From the NCBI RefSeq assembly GCF_024055725.1, contig NZ_JAMXMX010000041.1, positions 1 through 37,486 of the forward strand: a stretch of DNA of 37,486 nucleotides. Reading direction: 5' to 3'. This document shows, one piece after another, positions 30,679-37,486 of the stretch. Positions within the stretch are counted from its first letter, which is position 1. Each line of letters opens with the position of its first letter. The notes below the pieces were generated by a model. The model worked only from the letters and a program-made list of their open reading frames with translations, was not told the origin of the DNA and ran no database searches. The DNA is from Actinoallomurus spadix (GTDB taxonomy: Bacteria; Actinomycetota; Actinomycetes; Streptosporangiales; Streptosporangiaceae). The position numbers and the translations under genes are program-made.

Positions 30679-31263
30679 ATGTCCATCGTGCTGGAGAAGC
30701 CGATCGACCTGGGGACCGACGACCGCACCGACATCGAGCGCCGTTACGACGAGCTCAGCGAGCGCTGGCCGGACCGCAAGGTCGAGGTCATCGACGGCCG
30801 GATCGTGGTGAGAGAGGTGCCCACCACTGATCACGCCGACATCATCTTCCGTCTCCTGCTCCAGCTCATGCCCTTCGTCACCGAGCGTGGCTGGAAGATC
30901 TGGCAGGACGTCGCGCTCTTTCTCGGCCCCCAGGTGGACCGGTACCGGCCGGATCTGCTGGTCGTGCCGCAGGATCCACCCCGGTGGGGCGACGATCACG
31001 TCTTCGGCAACGCCACGCATCTCGTCGTGGAGGTCGTCTCCAAGAGCAGCGTCCGCGACGACCACGAGGTGAAGCCGCGGACCTGCGCGCGCTGGGGCGT
31101 GCCGCTCTACCTGGTGATCGACGGGTTCGGCGGGAAGGCCCGGCTGCTCAGCCATCCTGGCCAGGACGGGTACGCGCAGGAGATCGACGTCAAGCTCGGG
31201 GAGCCGCTCCCCCTGCCGGAGCCCTGGGACCTGACCCTGGACACCGGCCGCCTGGCGGGCTGA
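30679..31263 (+). CDS. Uma2 family (PD-(D/E)XK fold) endonuclease-like protein
   Basis: 194 residues from the ATG at 30679. The family pattern is clear: YDELSERWPDRKVEVIDGRIVVRE with the early Glu, HADIIFRLLLQLMP, DVALFLGPQVDRYRPDLLVVP with the catalytic Asp, and HLVVEVVSKSSVRDDHEVKPRTCARWGVPLYLVID with E-x-x-S and the lysine. These are the residues of a PD-(D/E)XK nuclease-like core. Uma2 proteins are very numerous in actinobacteria and cyanobacteria and their biological role is uncertain. The longer frame from 30637 is rejected because the ATG at 30679 begins the family. It is divergent from cimA. Confidence 0.88.
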   Translation: MSIVLEKPIDLGTDDRTDIERRYDELSERWPDRKVEVIDGRIVVREVPTTDHADIIFRLLLQLMPFVTERGWKIWQDVALFLGPQVDRYRPDLLVVPQDPPRWGDDHVFGNATHLVVEVVSKSSVRDDHEVKPRTCARWGVPLYLVIDGFGGKARLLSHPGQDGYAQEIDVKLGEPLPLPEPWDLTLDTGRLAG

Positions 31264-31323
31264 CCTCGTCCCGCTTCCGCAGGTCGGCATCGCCTCGTAC
31301 GCTCCGAGTCCAGCGCGGACGAA

Positions 31324-31344
31324 GCGGTCTCGGATTCCGAGACC
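31324..31344. promoter_or_regulatory. Perfect 21-bp palindrome before the cold-shock-like gene
   Basis: CGGTCTCGGA (31324-31333), T, TCCGAGACCG (31335-31344): perfect 10-bp arms around one base. It is 60 nt past the Uma2 stop and about 107 nt before the next start, so it could be an operator, or part of Uma2 termination. No T-run follows. Confidence 0.4.
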
Positions 31345-31451
31345 GGACAACGCGTTCACAAAGGATCTTGATCGGCCGCACGTGGCCAGGACGTCGAGCT
31401 TGCGATCATAGAACGGTCAGGATTCCTCTGGCCGCTCTTCGAGGGGAACAG

Positions 31452-31724
31452 ATGAGCACGGGGCAACGACGGCCTGCACGGGGGCATGTCGTCTCTTGGG
31501 ACGACGAATCGGGTTGGGGGGTGCTCGCCTCGCCGGAGGTGCCCGGCGAGGTGTGGGCGCACTTCTCGTCCATCCGCCTGGCCGACCCGGGCGGCTTCCG
31601 CGCGCTGAGTCCCCGGGATTCCGTCCTGTTCACCTGGGAGGAAGCCGAGCAGGACGGCTACCTCTTCCGGGCGGTCGAGATCCACCCGGACCCAGGTCGC
31701 CGGCGGAGCGCACGGAAGAGATGA
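31452..31724 (+). CDS. Cold-shock-domain-like protein
   Basis: 90 residues. GHVVSWDDESGWGVLASPEVPGEVWAHFSSIRLADPGGFRALSPRDSVLFTWEEAEQDGYLFRAVEI follows the cold shock domain plan: the RNP1-like SGWGVLASPE and the RNP2-like EVWAHFSSI, then the GFRALSPRDSVLFTWEE strand. It differs from canonical CspA (KGFGFI, VFVHFS) in both motifs, so nucleic acid binding is likely but divergent. A basic tail GRRRSARKR may add RNA contacts. GAGGGGAACAG precedes the ATG at 31452. The upstream part of the longer frame is antisense-like and rejected. Convergent with ilvE. Confidence 0.8.
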   Translation: MSTGQRRPARGHVVSWDDESGWGVLASPEVPGEVWAHFSSIRLADPGGFRALSPRDSVLFTWEEAEQDGYLFRAVEIHPDPGRRRSARKR

Positions 31725-31739
31725 GCGTCGGCCACCGGC

Positions 31740-31777
31740 ATGAGGGTGCGTCTCCCCCGGGGAAGACGCACCCTCAT
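31740..31777. terminator. Bidirectional terminator between the cold-shock-like gene and ilvE
   Basis: ATGAGGGTGCGTCT (31740-31753) and AGACGCACCCTCAT (31764-31777) are perfect 14-bp arms around a 10-nt loop of C and G runs. It lies between two convergent genes, 16 nt from the first stop and 12 nt from the second. Confidence 0.85.
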
Positions 31778-31788
31778 CGTGTCCGGTG

Positions 31789-32886
31789 TCAGGCGAGCTT
31801 GTAGATCCAGCCGTACGGGTCGGGGCGGTCGCCGTACTGGATGCCGACGAGCTCCTCACGGAGCCGCATGGTGACCGGGCCCGGCTCGCCGGAGCCGACG
31901 AGCCACTCGTCCCTGGCGCTCTTGACCCGGCCGACCGGGGTGATCACGGCGGCGGTGCCGCAGGCGAACACCTCGGTCAGCTCCCCGGAGGCGTTGCCCT
32001 CGCGCCACTGGTCGGTGGAGATACGGCCCTCGGCGGCGGGGATCCCGAGGTCGGGGGCGAGCTTGAGCAGCGAGTCCCGGGTGATGCCGGGGAGCAGCGT
32101 GCCGGTGAGCGAAGGCGTCACGACGCGGGCGTCCGCGCCGGAACCGTACACGAAGAACAGGTTCATGCCGCCCATCTCCTCGACCCAGCGGTGCTCGTTG
32201 GCGTCGAGCCACACGACCTGGTCGCAGCCCTCCTGGACGGCCTGGGCCTGGGCGACGAACGCGGCGGCGTAGTTGCCGCCGCACTTGGCGGCGCCGGTGC
32301 CCCCGGGGGCGGCCCGGGTGTACTCCTCCGACAGCCACACCGAGACCGGCTTGATCCCGCCGGTGAAGTAGGCGGCCGAGGGCGAGGCGATGACGATGAA
32401 CAGGTACGACGACGACGGGCTGTTCACGCCGAGGCCGCGCTGCGTCGCGATGATGAAGGGACGCAGGTAGAGGCTGTGGCCCTCCTGGGCCGGGACCCAG
32501 TCGCGGTCGGTGTCGACGAGGAGCTCGAGGGACCGGACGAAGGTCTCCTCGGGGATGGGCGGCATCGCCATCCGCTCGCAGGAGGCGTTGAAGCGGGCGG
32601 CGTTGGCCTGCGGGCGGAAGGCGGCGATCGATCCGTCGGCCCGGCGGTAGGCCTTCAGGCCCTCGAACAGCTCCTGGGCGTAGTGGAACACCGCGGTCGC
32701 CGGGTCAAGGCTCAGCGGCGCGTACGGCTCGAGGCGCGCGTCGTGCCAGCCGTGTTCCGTGTCCCACCGGATCGTGATCATGTGATCCGTGAAGACCTGG
32801 CCGAAGCCGGGCTTCTCCAGGAGGCGTTCGCGCTCGTCCGCCGACACGCGGTGGTCGGAGAGCCGGATGTCGAAGTCGATGCTCAT
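31789..32886 (-). CDS. ilvE: Branched-chain amino acid aminotransferase
   Basis: 365 residues from the ATG at 32886. FHYAQELFEGLKAYRRADGSIAAFRP, RMAMPPIPEETFVRSLELLVDTDRDWVP, LYLRPFIIAT and the PLP lysine region AAPGGTGAAKCGGNYAAAFVAQAQAVQEGCDQVVWLDA identify the class IV aminotransferase of the IlvE type; the lysine is in GAAKCGGNY. It performs the last step of Ile, Leu and Val synthesis with glutamate as donor. Length matches the actinobacterial enzyme. GAGAGGACCTCAG precedes the start. A hairpin terminator separates it from the upstream leuB, so it has its own promoter; TTGAAC about 80 nt upstream (near 32950) is a weak -35 candidate. Confidence 0.95.
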   Translation of the reverse strand: MSIDFDIRLSDHRVSADERERLLEKPGFGQVFTDHMITIRWDTEHGWHDARLEPYAPLSLDPATAVFHYAQELFEGLKAYRRADGSIAAFRPQANAARFNASCERMAMPPIPEETFVRSLELLVDTDRDWVPAQEGHSLYLRPFIIATQRGLGVNSPSSSYLFIVIASPSAAYFTGGIKPVSVWLSEEYTRAAPGGTGAAKCGGNYAAAFVAQAQAVQEGCDQVVWLDANEHRWVEEMGGMNLFFVYGSGADARVVTPSLTGTLLPGITRDSLLKLAPDLGIPAAEGRISTDQWREGNASGELTEVFACGTAAVITPVGRVKSARDEWLVGSGEPGPVTMRLREELVGIQYGDRPDPYGWIYKLA

Positions 32887-32976
32887 CTGAGGTCCTCTCG
32901 CGGTACGGCCTCGTCGCCGCTCCGTACCCATTGTCGCCTTTTGTCGCGTTCAAGTCTCCTTACCGCACGGCAGCCC

Positions 32977-33004
32977 AAAACGGGCGCGCCGTGGGGCGCG
33001 CCCG
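32977..33004 (-). terminator. Terminator of leuB
   Basis: CGGGCGCGCC (32981-32990) and GGCGCGCCCG (32995-33004) are perfect arms around GTGG. On the minus strand TTTTGGGC follows, so there is a T-run. It lies 29 nt past the leuB stop. Confidence 0.85.
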
Positions 33005-33033
33005 GAGGGTTTCCTTGATGGGAGAGGCGCGCC

Positions 33034-34080
33034 CTAGCCGGCTACTCGCTCGGCGATGTCGTCGCCCGCCTCGCGGGTCGAACGCGCGGCCCAGGCGCCC
33101 TGGCGCTCGATGAGGTCGTCGGCGACGGCCTGCTCGACCTTGCGGGCCTCGTCGGCCAGGCCGAGGTGGTCCAGGAGCAGCGCGACGGAGAGGATCGTGG
33201 CGGTCGGGTCGGCCTTGCCCTGCCCGGCGATGTCGGGAGCACTGCCGTGCACGGGCTCGAACATGCTCGGCGCCGCGCCGGTGGGATTGATGTTGCCGCT
33301 GGCCGCCAGCCCGATGCCACCGGCCACCGCCGCGCCCAGGTCGGTGATGATGTCGCCGAACAGGTTGTCGGTGACGATCACGTCGAAGCGCTCCGGCTGG
33401 CTGACGAAGAACATCGTGGCCGCGTCGACATGGGAGTAGTCGACCTCGATGTCGGGGTATTCGGCGGCCACGGCGTCGACCGTACGCGACCAGAGGTCGC
33501 CCGCATAGGTCAGGACGTTGTTCTTGTGGACGAGGGTGAGCTTCTTGCGCGGGCGGCGGGCCGCCTGCTCGAACGCGTAGCGCACGACGCGCTCGACGCC
33601 GAACGCGGTGTTGAGGCTCTCCTGCGTCGCGACCTCCTGCGGCGTGCCCTTGCGCAGGACGCCGCCGGCCCCGGCGTACGGGCCCTCGGTGCCCTCCCGG
33701 ACGACCAGCATGTCGATGTCCTCGGGCCGGGTGTCGGCGAGGGGCGTCTCGACGCCCGGGTAGAGCCGGACCGGCCGCAGGTTGACGAAGTGGTCGAGCT
33801 CGAACCGCAGGCGGAGCAGCAGGCCGCGCTCCAGCACGCCGCTCGGCACGCTTGGGTCCCCGACGGCCCCCAGCAGGATCGCGTCGTGCTGCCGGATCTC
33901 CGCCAGCACGGAGTCGGGCAGCGTCTCGCCGGTCCGGTGCCACCGGGCCGCGCCCAGGTCGTACGGCGTCTGCTCGATCTTCATGCCGAGCGCGTCGAGG
34001 ACCTTCAGTCCCTCGGCGACGACCTCGGGGCCGATGCCGTCGCCCGCAACGACGGCCAGCCGGATGCTACGGGAAGCCAT
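33034..34080 (-). CDS. leuB: 3-isopropylmalate dehydrogenase
   Basis: 348 residues. [71 protein letters not shown], the [29 protein letters not shown] stretch and [25 protein letters not shown] are signature blocks of the isocitrate/isopropylmalate dehydrogenase family, LeuB branch. It oxidises 3-isopropylmalate with NAD and, in organisms with cimA, also erythro-3-methylmalate to 2-oxobutanoate. This links it to cimA at 28.7-30.3 kb. The start follows a CTAAGG ribosome binding site. A palindrome (34106-34115) and repeated TCGTCTCA lie just upstream. Confidence 0.95.
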   Translation of the reverse strand: MASRSIRLAVVAGDGIGPEVVAEGLKVLDALGMKIEQTPYDLGAARWHRTGETLPDSVLAEIRQHDAILLGAVGDPSVPSGVLERGLLLRLRFELDHFVNLRPVRLYPGVETPLADTRPEDIDMLVVREGTEGPYAGAGGVLRKGTPQEVATQESLNTAFGVERVVRYAFEQAARRPRKKLTLVHKNNVLTYAGDLWSRTVDAVAAEYPDIEVDYSHVDAATMFFVSQPERFDVIVTDNLFGDIITDLGAAVAGGIGLAASGNINPTGAAPSMFEPVHGSAPDIAGQGKADPTATILSVALLLDHLGLADEARKVEQAVADDLIERQGAWAARSTREAGDDIAERVAG

Positions 34081-34097
34081 GCACGTACCTTAGCGGT

Positions 34098-34129
34098 TCG
34101 TCTCATCTCATGAGAACTCGTCTCACACT
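34098..34129 (-). promoter_or_regulatory. Candidate leuB promoter/operator
   Basis: TCGTCTCA occurs at 34098-34105 and again at 34118-34125, 20 bp apart, flanking the palindrome TCTCATGAGA (34106-34115). On the minus strand TAGTGT (34129-34124) is a plausible -10 element placing transcription start within this block. A regulator bound here would overlap the start site; which one is unknown. Confidence 0.45.
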
Positions 34130-35361
34130 ATGGGCGATTCGTGACCGGCCCGGGGGACGTCGGCCGCGCCGGCGATGGCCCGGTCGAACACCAGTGTGCG
34201 GGCGGTCGCCAGCCCGGTCGCCAGCGCGCCCAGCACGACGGCGTCGTCGCCCAGGGGTGACACCTCGACGCGCGGCGAACCCAGCGGCGTCATCGTCTCC
34301 AGCCGGTCGCGGACCTCACCGAGGAAGACGTCGGCGCCGTGCCCGCCGATCCCGCCGCCGAGGACGATGAGCTCGGGGTCGAGCAGCGCGATCACACCGG
34401 CCAGCGCGTGGGCGACGTGGTCGGCCTCCCGCGCCACCGTGCGCACCGCGACGGGATCACCGTCCCGCGCCGCGTCGAAGACCCGCTTCGCGGTGATCTC
34501 GCCGGTCATGCCCATCCGCCGCGCCGTGGCGACCACCGCCGGCGCCGAGGCGACCGACTCCAGCATTCCGTGCCGCCGGGAGTCCGCGGCGCGGGCGAGC
34601 GGATCGGTCTCCCCCATCGGCAGGAAGGCGATCTCCCCGGCGGCGCCGCGCGAACCGCGGTACAGCCGGCCATCGACGATGATCCCCATGCCGATGCCGG
34701 TGCCGATCGAGACGTAGACGAAGTGCCGCAGGCCGGCACCGAGGCCGTAGCCCTGCTCGCCGAGGGCGGCCAGCGCGATGTCGTTCTCGATCCCGAACGG
34801 CGCGGGCAGCCGCTCGGCGAGCTTGGCGGTGACGCCCGGTTCGTTCCAGCCGGGGATGTTCGGCGCGAGGTCCAGGCGTTCGTTCTCCGCGTCGTGGACG
34901 CCGGGCGTGCCGAGGACGATGTGGGTGATCTGCCCGCCGGCCGCCGCCGCGAGGTTGTCGACGATCTCTCCGAGTTGGTCGATGAGCGCGCCGGCGTCGC
35001 CGGCGTCCGCGGGGACGTCCTCCCGCACGGTGATCTCGCCGCCGAGGTCGGCGAGGGCGGCGCGCACCCACTGCCGGCCGACGTCGAGGCCGATCACCCA
35101 GCCGGCCTCGGGGCGGATCTCGTACAGGAGCGCGGCGCGCCCCGCGTTGCCGGTCCGGTGCCCGACCGGGCGGACGAGTCCGGCCCGCTCCAGGTCGGCG
35201 AGGGCCAGGGAGATCGTCGGCTTGGACAGCCCGGTCGCCTCCGCCAGCTGTGGCCGGGAGACCGGGCCGAGCAGGCGGATCCGCTCGTACACGGCCCGCT
35301 CGTTCATGATGCGCAACACGCTCGTGGTGTTGGCCGTCTCCCCGCCGCCGGGCACCGTCAT
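34123..35361 (-). CDS. ROK family transcriptional regulator
   Basis: 412 residues. An N-terminal winged helix-turn-helix (about 15-70: VYERIRLLGPVSRPQLAEATGLSKPTISLALADLERAGLV) is joined to a ROK domain with DVGRQWVRAALADLGG (phosphate motif 1), GTPGVHDAENERLDLAPNIPGW, IENDIALAALGE and VSIGTGIGMGIIVDG. The ROK zinc site (H-x-CxCGxxGCxE) is absent: the corresponding region reads RRHGMLESVAS with no cysteines. Sugar sensing may thus be altered. It is divergent from an APC permease whose partner is a ROK kinase, and likely represses that operon. The ribosome binding site CGGGAGGG lies very close to the ATG. Confidence 0.9.
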   Translation of the reverse strand: MTVPGGGETANTTSVLRIMNERAVYERIRLLGPVSRPQLAEATGLSKPTISLALADLERAGLVRPVGHRTGNAGRAALLYEIRPEAGWVIGLDVGRQWVRAALADLGGEITVREDVPADAGDAGALIDQLGEIVDNLAAAAGGQITHIVLGTPGVHDAENERLDLAPNIPGWNEPGVTAKLAERLPAPFGIENDIALAALGEQGYGLGAGLRHFVYVSIGTGIGMGIIVDGRLYRGSRGAAGEIAFLPMGETDPLARAADSRRHGMLESVASAPAVVATARRMGMTGEITAKRVFDAARDGDPVAVRTVAREADHVAHALAGVIALLDPELIVLGGGIGGHGADVFLGEVRDRLETMTPLGSPRVEVSPLGDDAVVLGALATGLATARTLVFDRAIAGAADVPRAGHESPIV

Positions 35362-35414
35362 CCCCTCCCGTGGGTCGCTGACGGAAGTGTCCCATGTCCC
35401 CCGGGGCTTGCTTT

Positions 35415-35433
35415 GTTAGGGAGCCTCTCTTAC
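35415..35433. promoter_or_regulatory. Candidate ROK-regulator operator
   Basis: GTTAGGGAG (35415-35423), C, CTCTCTTAC (35425-35433) is an imperfect palindrome (7 of 9 positions) in the gap between the ROK regulator and the permease. The GTTAG...CTTAC form resembles the TTAG/CTAA-type operators reported for ROK/NagC regulators, fitting autoregulation. Confidence 0.5.
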
Positions 35434-35497
35434 ATTCTCTGCAACGTCGCTCACCAGCGAGAAGGCGGTAACGCGCCACGAAAGGGAGTGGGGAGTC

Positions 35498-36901
35498 ATG
35501 TCGTCTCCCACGGCGCCGGGGTTCGAACGACGCCTCGGACTGTTCCAGGCCACCACCGTGAACATGACCCAGATGTGCGGCATCGGGCCGTTCGTCACCA
35601 TCCCCGCCATGGTCAGCGCGCTGCAGGGCCCGCAGGCGATGTTCGGCTGGCTGATCGGCGCGATCATCGTGGTCGCCGACGGTCTCGTGTGGGCGGAACT
35701 CGGCGCGGCGATGCCCGGCGCCGGCGGGACGTACCTCTACCTGCGGGAGGCGTTCCAGTACCGCACCGGCCGCCTGATGCCCTTCCTGTTCGTCTGGTCG
35801 GCGGTGCTGTTCATCCCGTTGATCATGTCGACCGGGGCGATCGGCCTCGTGCAGTACGCCGGCTACCTCTGGCCCGCCCTCGTCCACGGCAACGGGCTGT
35901 CCGGGCTCGGGCACGTCTTCGCGATCGGCGTCGTCGTCCTCGTGGTGCTGGCGCTCTACCGCCGCATCGGCGACGTCGGCAAGCTCACCTCGATCTTCTT
36001 CGTCGTCATGCTGATCACGGTCCTCGGCGTGATCGTCGCGGCGTTCACCCACTTCCACGGCAGCGTGGCCTTCGGCTTCCCGGACGGCGCGGGCTCGAAG
36101 TTCTTCAGCGGACTGGGCGCCGGCCTCGTCATCGCGGTCTACGACTACCTCGGTTACAACACCAGCGCCTACCTCGGCGCGGAGGTGCGCGACCCGGGCC
36201 GCGTCATCCCCCGCTCGATCGTCTACGCGATCCTCGGCATCATGGCGCTGTACTTCCTGCTCCAGGTCGGCGTGCTCGGCGTCGTCCCGTGGCAGCAGGC
36301 AAAGGAGTCCAGCTCCGTCGCCTCACTGGTGCTCGAACGCGCCTGGGGCAAGGGCGTCGCCCAGGTCTTCACGGTCGGCATCATCATCACGGCGTTCGCG
36401 TCCGTCTTCGCCGGGCTGCTCGGCGGCTCGCGGGTGCCCTACAACGCGGCGCGCGACAAGGTGTTCCTCCCGTGGTTCGGGCGGCTGCACCCGCGCCTGC
36501 ACTTCCCCACCGCCGGCCTGTACGCGATGGGCCTCATCACGGCGATCGGCTCGCTGTTCACCCTCACCGACGTGATCAGCATGCTCACCACGGCGTTCGT
36601 GCTCGTGCAGTCGATCGCGCAGGTCGTCGCCCTCACCGTGCTGCGCAGGCGCCAGCCGAACCTGCCCCGCCCCTACAAGATGTGGCTCTACCCGCTGCCG
36701 AGCATCGTCGCGCTGGCCGGGTGGGTCTACATCTACCAGGCCGCCGGGGCCAAGCCGATCCTGCTGTCCCTCGCCTGGCTGGCCCTGGGCGTCATCGCCT
36801 ACCTGCTCTGGGCCCGCGCCGAGAAGACCTGGCCGTTCGGCCCCAGGGAGATCCGCGAGTCCTTCATCGAGCCCGCCGAACCCCAGGGGCAGGCCGCATG
36901 A
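35498..36901 (+). CDS. APC family amino acid permease
   Basis: 467 residues with about 12 membrane segments. The first segment (GLFQATTVNMTQMCGIGPFVTIPAMV) contains the G-I-G-x-F-like motif of the amino acid-polyamine-organocation superfamily; AELGAAMPGAGGTYLYLREAF and LGYNTSAYLGAEVRDPGRVIPRSI are further family blocks. It is a proton-coupled importer or exchanger. The substrate is probably an amino acid or amine, and the adjacent ROK genes suggest a sugar- or amino-sugar-linked compound; that is inference. GGGGAGTC precedes the ATG. The stop overlaps the next start in ATGA, so the pair is translationally coupled. Confidence 0.92.
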   Translation: MSSPTAPGFERRLGLFQATTVNMTQMCGIGPFVTIPAMVSALQGPQAMFGWLIGAIIVVADGLVWAELGAAMPGAGGTYLYLREAFQYRTGRLMPFLFVWSAVLFIPLIMSTGAIGLVQYAGYLWPALVHGNGLSGLGHVFAIGVVVLVVLALYRRIGDVGKLTSIFFVVMLITVLGVIVAAFTHFHGSVAFGFPDGAGSKFFSGLGAGLVIAVYDYLGYNTSAYLGAEVRDPGRVIPRSIVYAILGIMALYFLLQVGVLGVVPWQQAKESSSVASLVLERAWGKGVAQVFTVGIIITAFASVFAGLLGGSRVPYNAARDKVFLPWFGRLHPRLHFPTAGLYAMGLITAIGSLFTLTDVISMLTTAFVLVQSIAQVVALTVLRRRQPNLPRPYKMWLYPLPSIVALAGWVYIYQAAGAKPILLSLAWLALGVIAYLLWARAEKTWPFGPREIRESFIEPAEPQGQAA

Positions 36902-37486
36902 CGACGGGCACCACGTCGGTCGGCGAGTTCGTGCTCGGGATCGACTTCGGGGGGACCAAGGTGGCGCTCGCGACGGCGAGCTCCACCGGGGAACGGCTGC
37001 GCGGCACGCGCCTGCCCACCCGCGCCGCGGACGGCGCGGAGAAGGTGGTGCGCCGGGTCCTGGACGCGGCCCACGGCCTCATCGACGAGACGCCCGGCCG
37101 CCTCGTCGCGGCCGGCGTGTCGACGTTCGGGGTGATCCGGGAGGGCCGGGCGCGCCTCGCGCCGAACGTACCGGGCTGGGAGGACCTGCCGCTGCCCGCC
37201 CTGCTCCAGGACGGCCTCGGCGTACCCGCCGTGCGCGTCGACAACGACGTCAACGCGGCGGCCGCCGCGGAACTGCGCTGGGGACGGCTCCAGGGCGCCG
37301 GCGTGGGCCTCTACGTGAACTTCGGCACCGGGACCGGCGCGGCGCTGGTGGTCGGCGGCCGGGTGGTGCCCGGCACGCACGGCGCCGCCGGTGAGATCGG
37401 CTACCTGCTGCGCGACCCGGCCGAGCCCGGGTACGCGGCCGGGCACGCGCCGCTGGAGGAGTACACCTCCGGCAGCGGGCTGGCCG
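36898..37486 (+). CDS. ROK family sugar kinase-like protein, cut by the window end
   Basis: Starts at the ATG overlapping the permease stop and remains open at the window edge (about 196 residues seen). VLGIDFGGTKVALATA is phosphate motif 1, AAGVSTFGVIREGRARLAPNVPGW the ROK core, VDNDVNAAAAAELRWG holds the catalytic Asp, and VNFGTGTGAALVVGGRVVPGTHGAAGEIGYLL the following block. ROK members of this kind phosphorylate glucose, N-acetylglucosamine or mannose-type sugars. The GEIGH histidine is Tyr here and no CxCG cysteines appear before the cut, so the zinc site is apparently missing. With the divergent ROK repressor and the permease, it forms an uptake/phosphorylation unit. Confidence 0.85.
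   Translation, partial: MTTGTTSVGEFVLGIDFGGTKVALATASSTGERLRGTRLPTRAADGAEKVVRRVLDAAHGLIDETPGRLVAAGVSTFGVIREGRARLAPNVPGWEDLPLPALLQDGLGVPAVRVDNDVNAAAAAELRWGRLQGAGVGLYVNFGTGTGAALVVGGRVVPGTHGAAGEIGYLLRDPAEPGYAAGHAPLEEYTSGSGLA

Noticed and set aside
1-37486. CRISPR array, prophage, integron or insertion sequence
   Set aside because: No regularly spaced repeats, no integrase, transposase, capsid or terminase genes, and no target-site duplications were seen.

Overview
The window is about 37.5 kb of very GC-rich DNA with strong GC bias at third codon positions, GAGG-type ribosome binding sites, many GTG starts, and typical actinobacterial families (DUF397, SARP/AfsR-like regulator, DUF2332, DUF4132, YncE-phosphoesterase, actinobacterial BCAA genes next to gltX). 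A filamentous actinomycete chromosome (Streptosporangiales/Streptomycetales-like) is the best inference. No phage, plasmid, IS element, CRISPR array or rRNA was seen.

Layout. 1-6 kb: start of an unknown minus-strand gene, a DUF397 protein divergent from a serine-kinase-like ATPase across a large palindrome cluster, a DUF2332 protein, and a 1165-aa SARP/AfsR-like regulator. 6-10 kb: tRNA-Glu(CUC), a DUF4132 protein, a two-repeat peptidoglycan-binding protein, and a TetR regulator divergent from a methyltransferase over a paired operator. 10.4-18.3 kb: a small secreted protein, then a lipid/envelope block in which a PlsC-type acyltransferase and a patatin-type lipase (minus) diverge from an ABC ATPase, a permease with an extracytoplasmic tail, and a 927-aa secreted beta-propeller/phosphoesterase (plus, translationally coupled). 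18.3-22 kb: a Clp-N-domain-only protein divergent from a NarL-type two-component system, then tRNA-Gln(CUG). 22-28.8 kb: an MFS transporter, two tandem paralogous VOC proteins, gltX overlapping a fumarylacetoacetate-hydrolase-family gene, a membrane-anchored CBM2-like protein, small ORFs, and an ABM-fold monooxygenase with a His-Gly run. 28.7-34.1 kb: branched-chain amino acid biosynthesis genes cimA, ilvE and leuB (all minus), interrupted by plus-strand Uma2 and cold-shock-like genes. 34.1-37.5 kb: a ROK repressor divergent from an APC permease that overlaps a ROK sugar-kinase-like gene cut by the window end.

How the genes work together. cimA, leuB and ilvE supply steps of isoleucine/leucine synthesis. 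cimA is preceded by a 14-codon leader peptide with consecutive Leu-Val-Ile-Ile codons and an intrinsic terminator, i.e. a ribosome-mediated attenuator. gltX and the two tRNAs (Glu, Gln) fit the actinobacterial route in which one GluRS charges both tRNAs and Gln-tRNA is made by amidation. The ROK-APC-ROK set looks like a self-regulated uptake unit. The most unusual assemblies are the divergent lipase/acyltransferase versus ABC/phosphoesterase block, the Clp-N protein facing a two-component system over two identical palindromes 22 bp apart, and the 36-bp palindrome between DUF397 and the ATPase.
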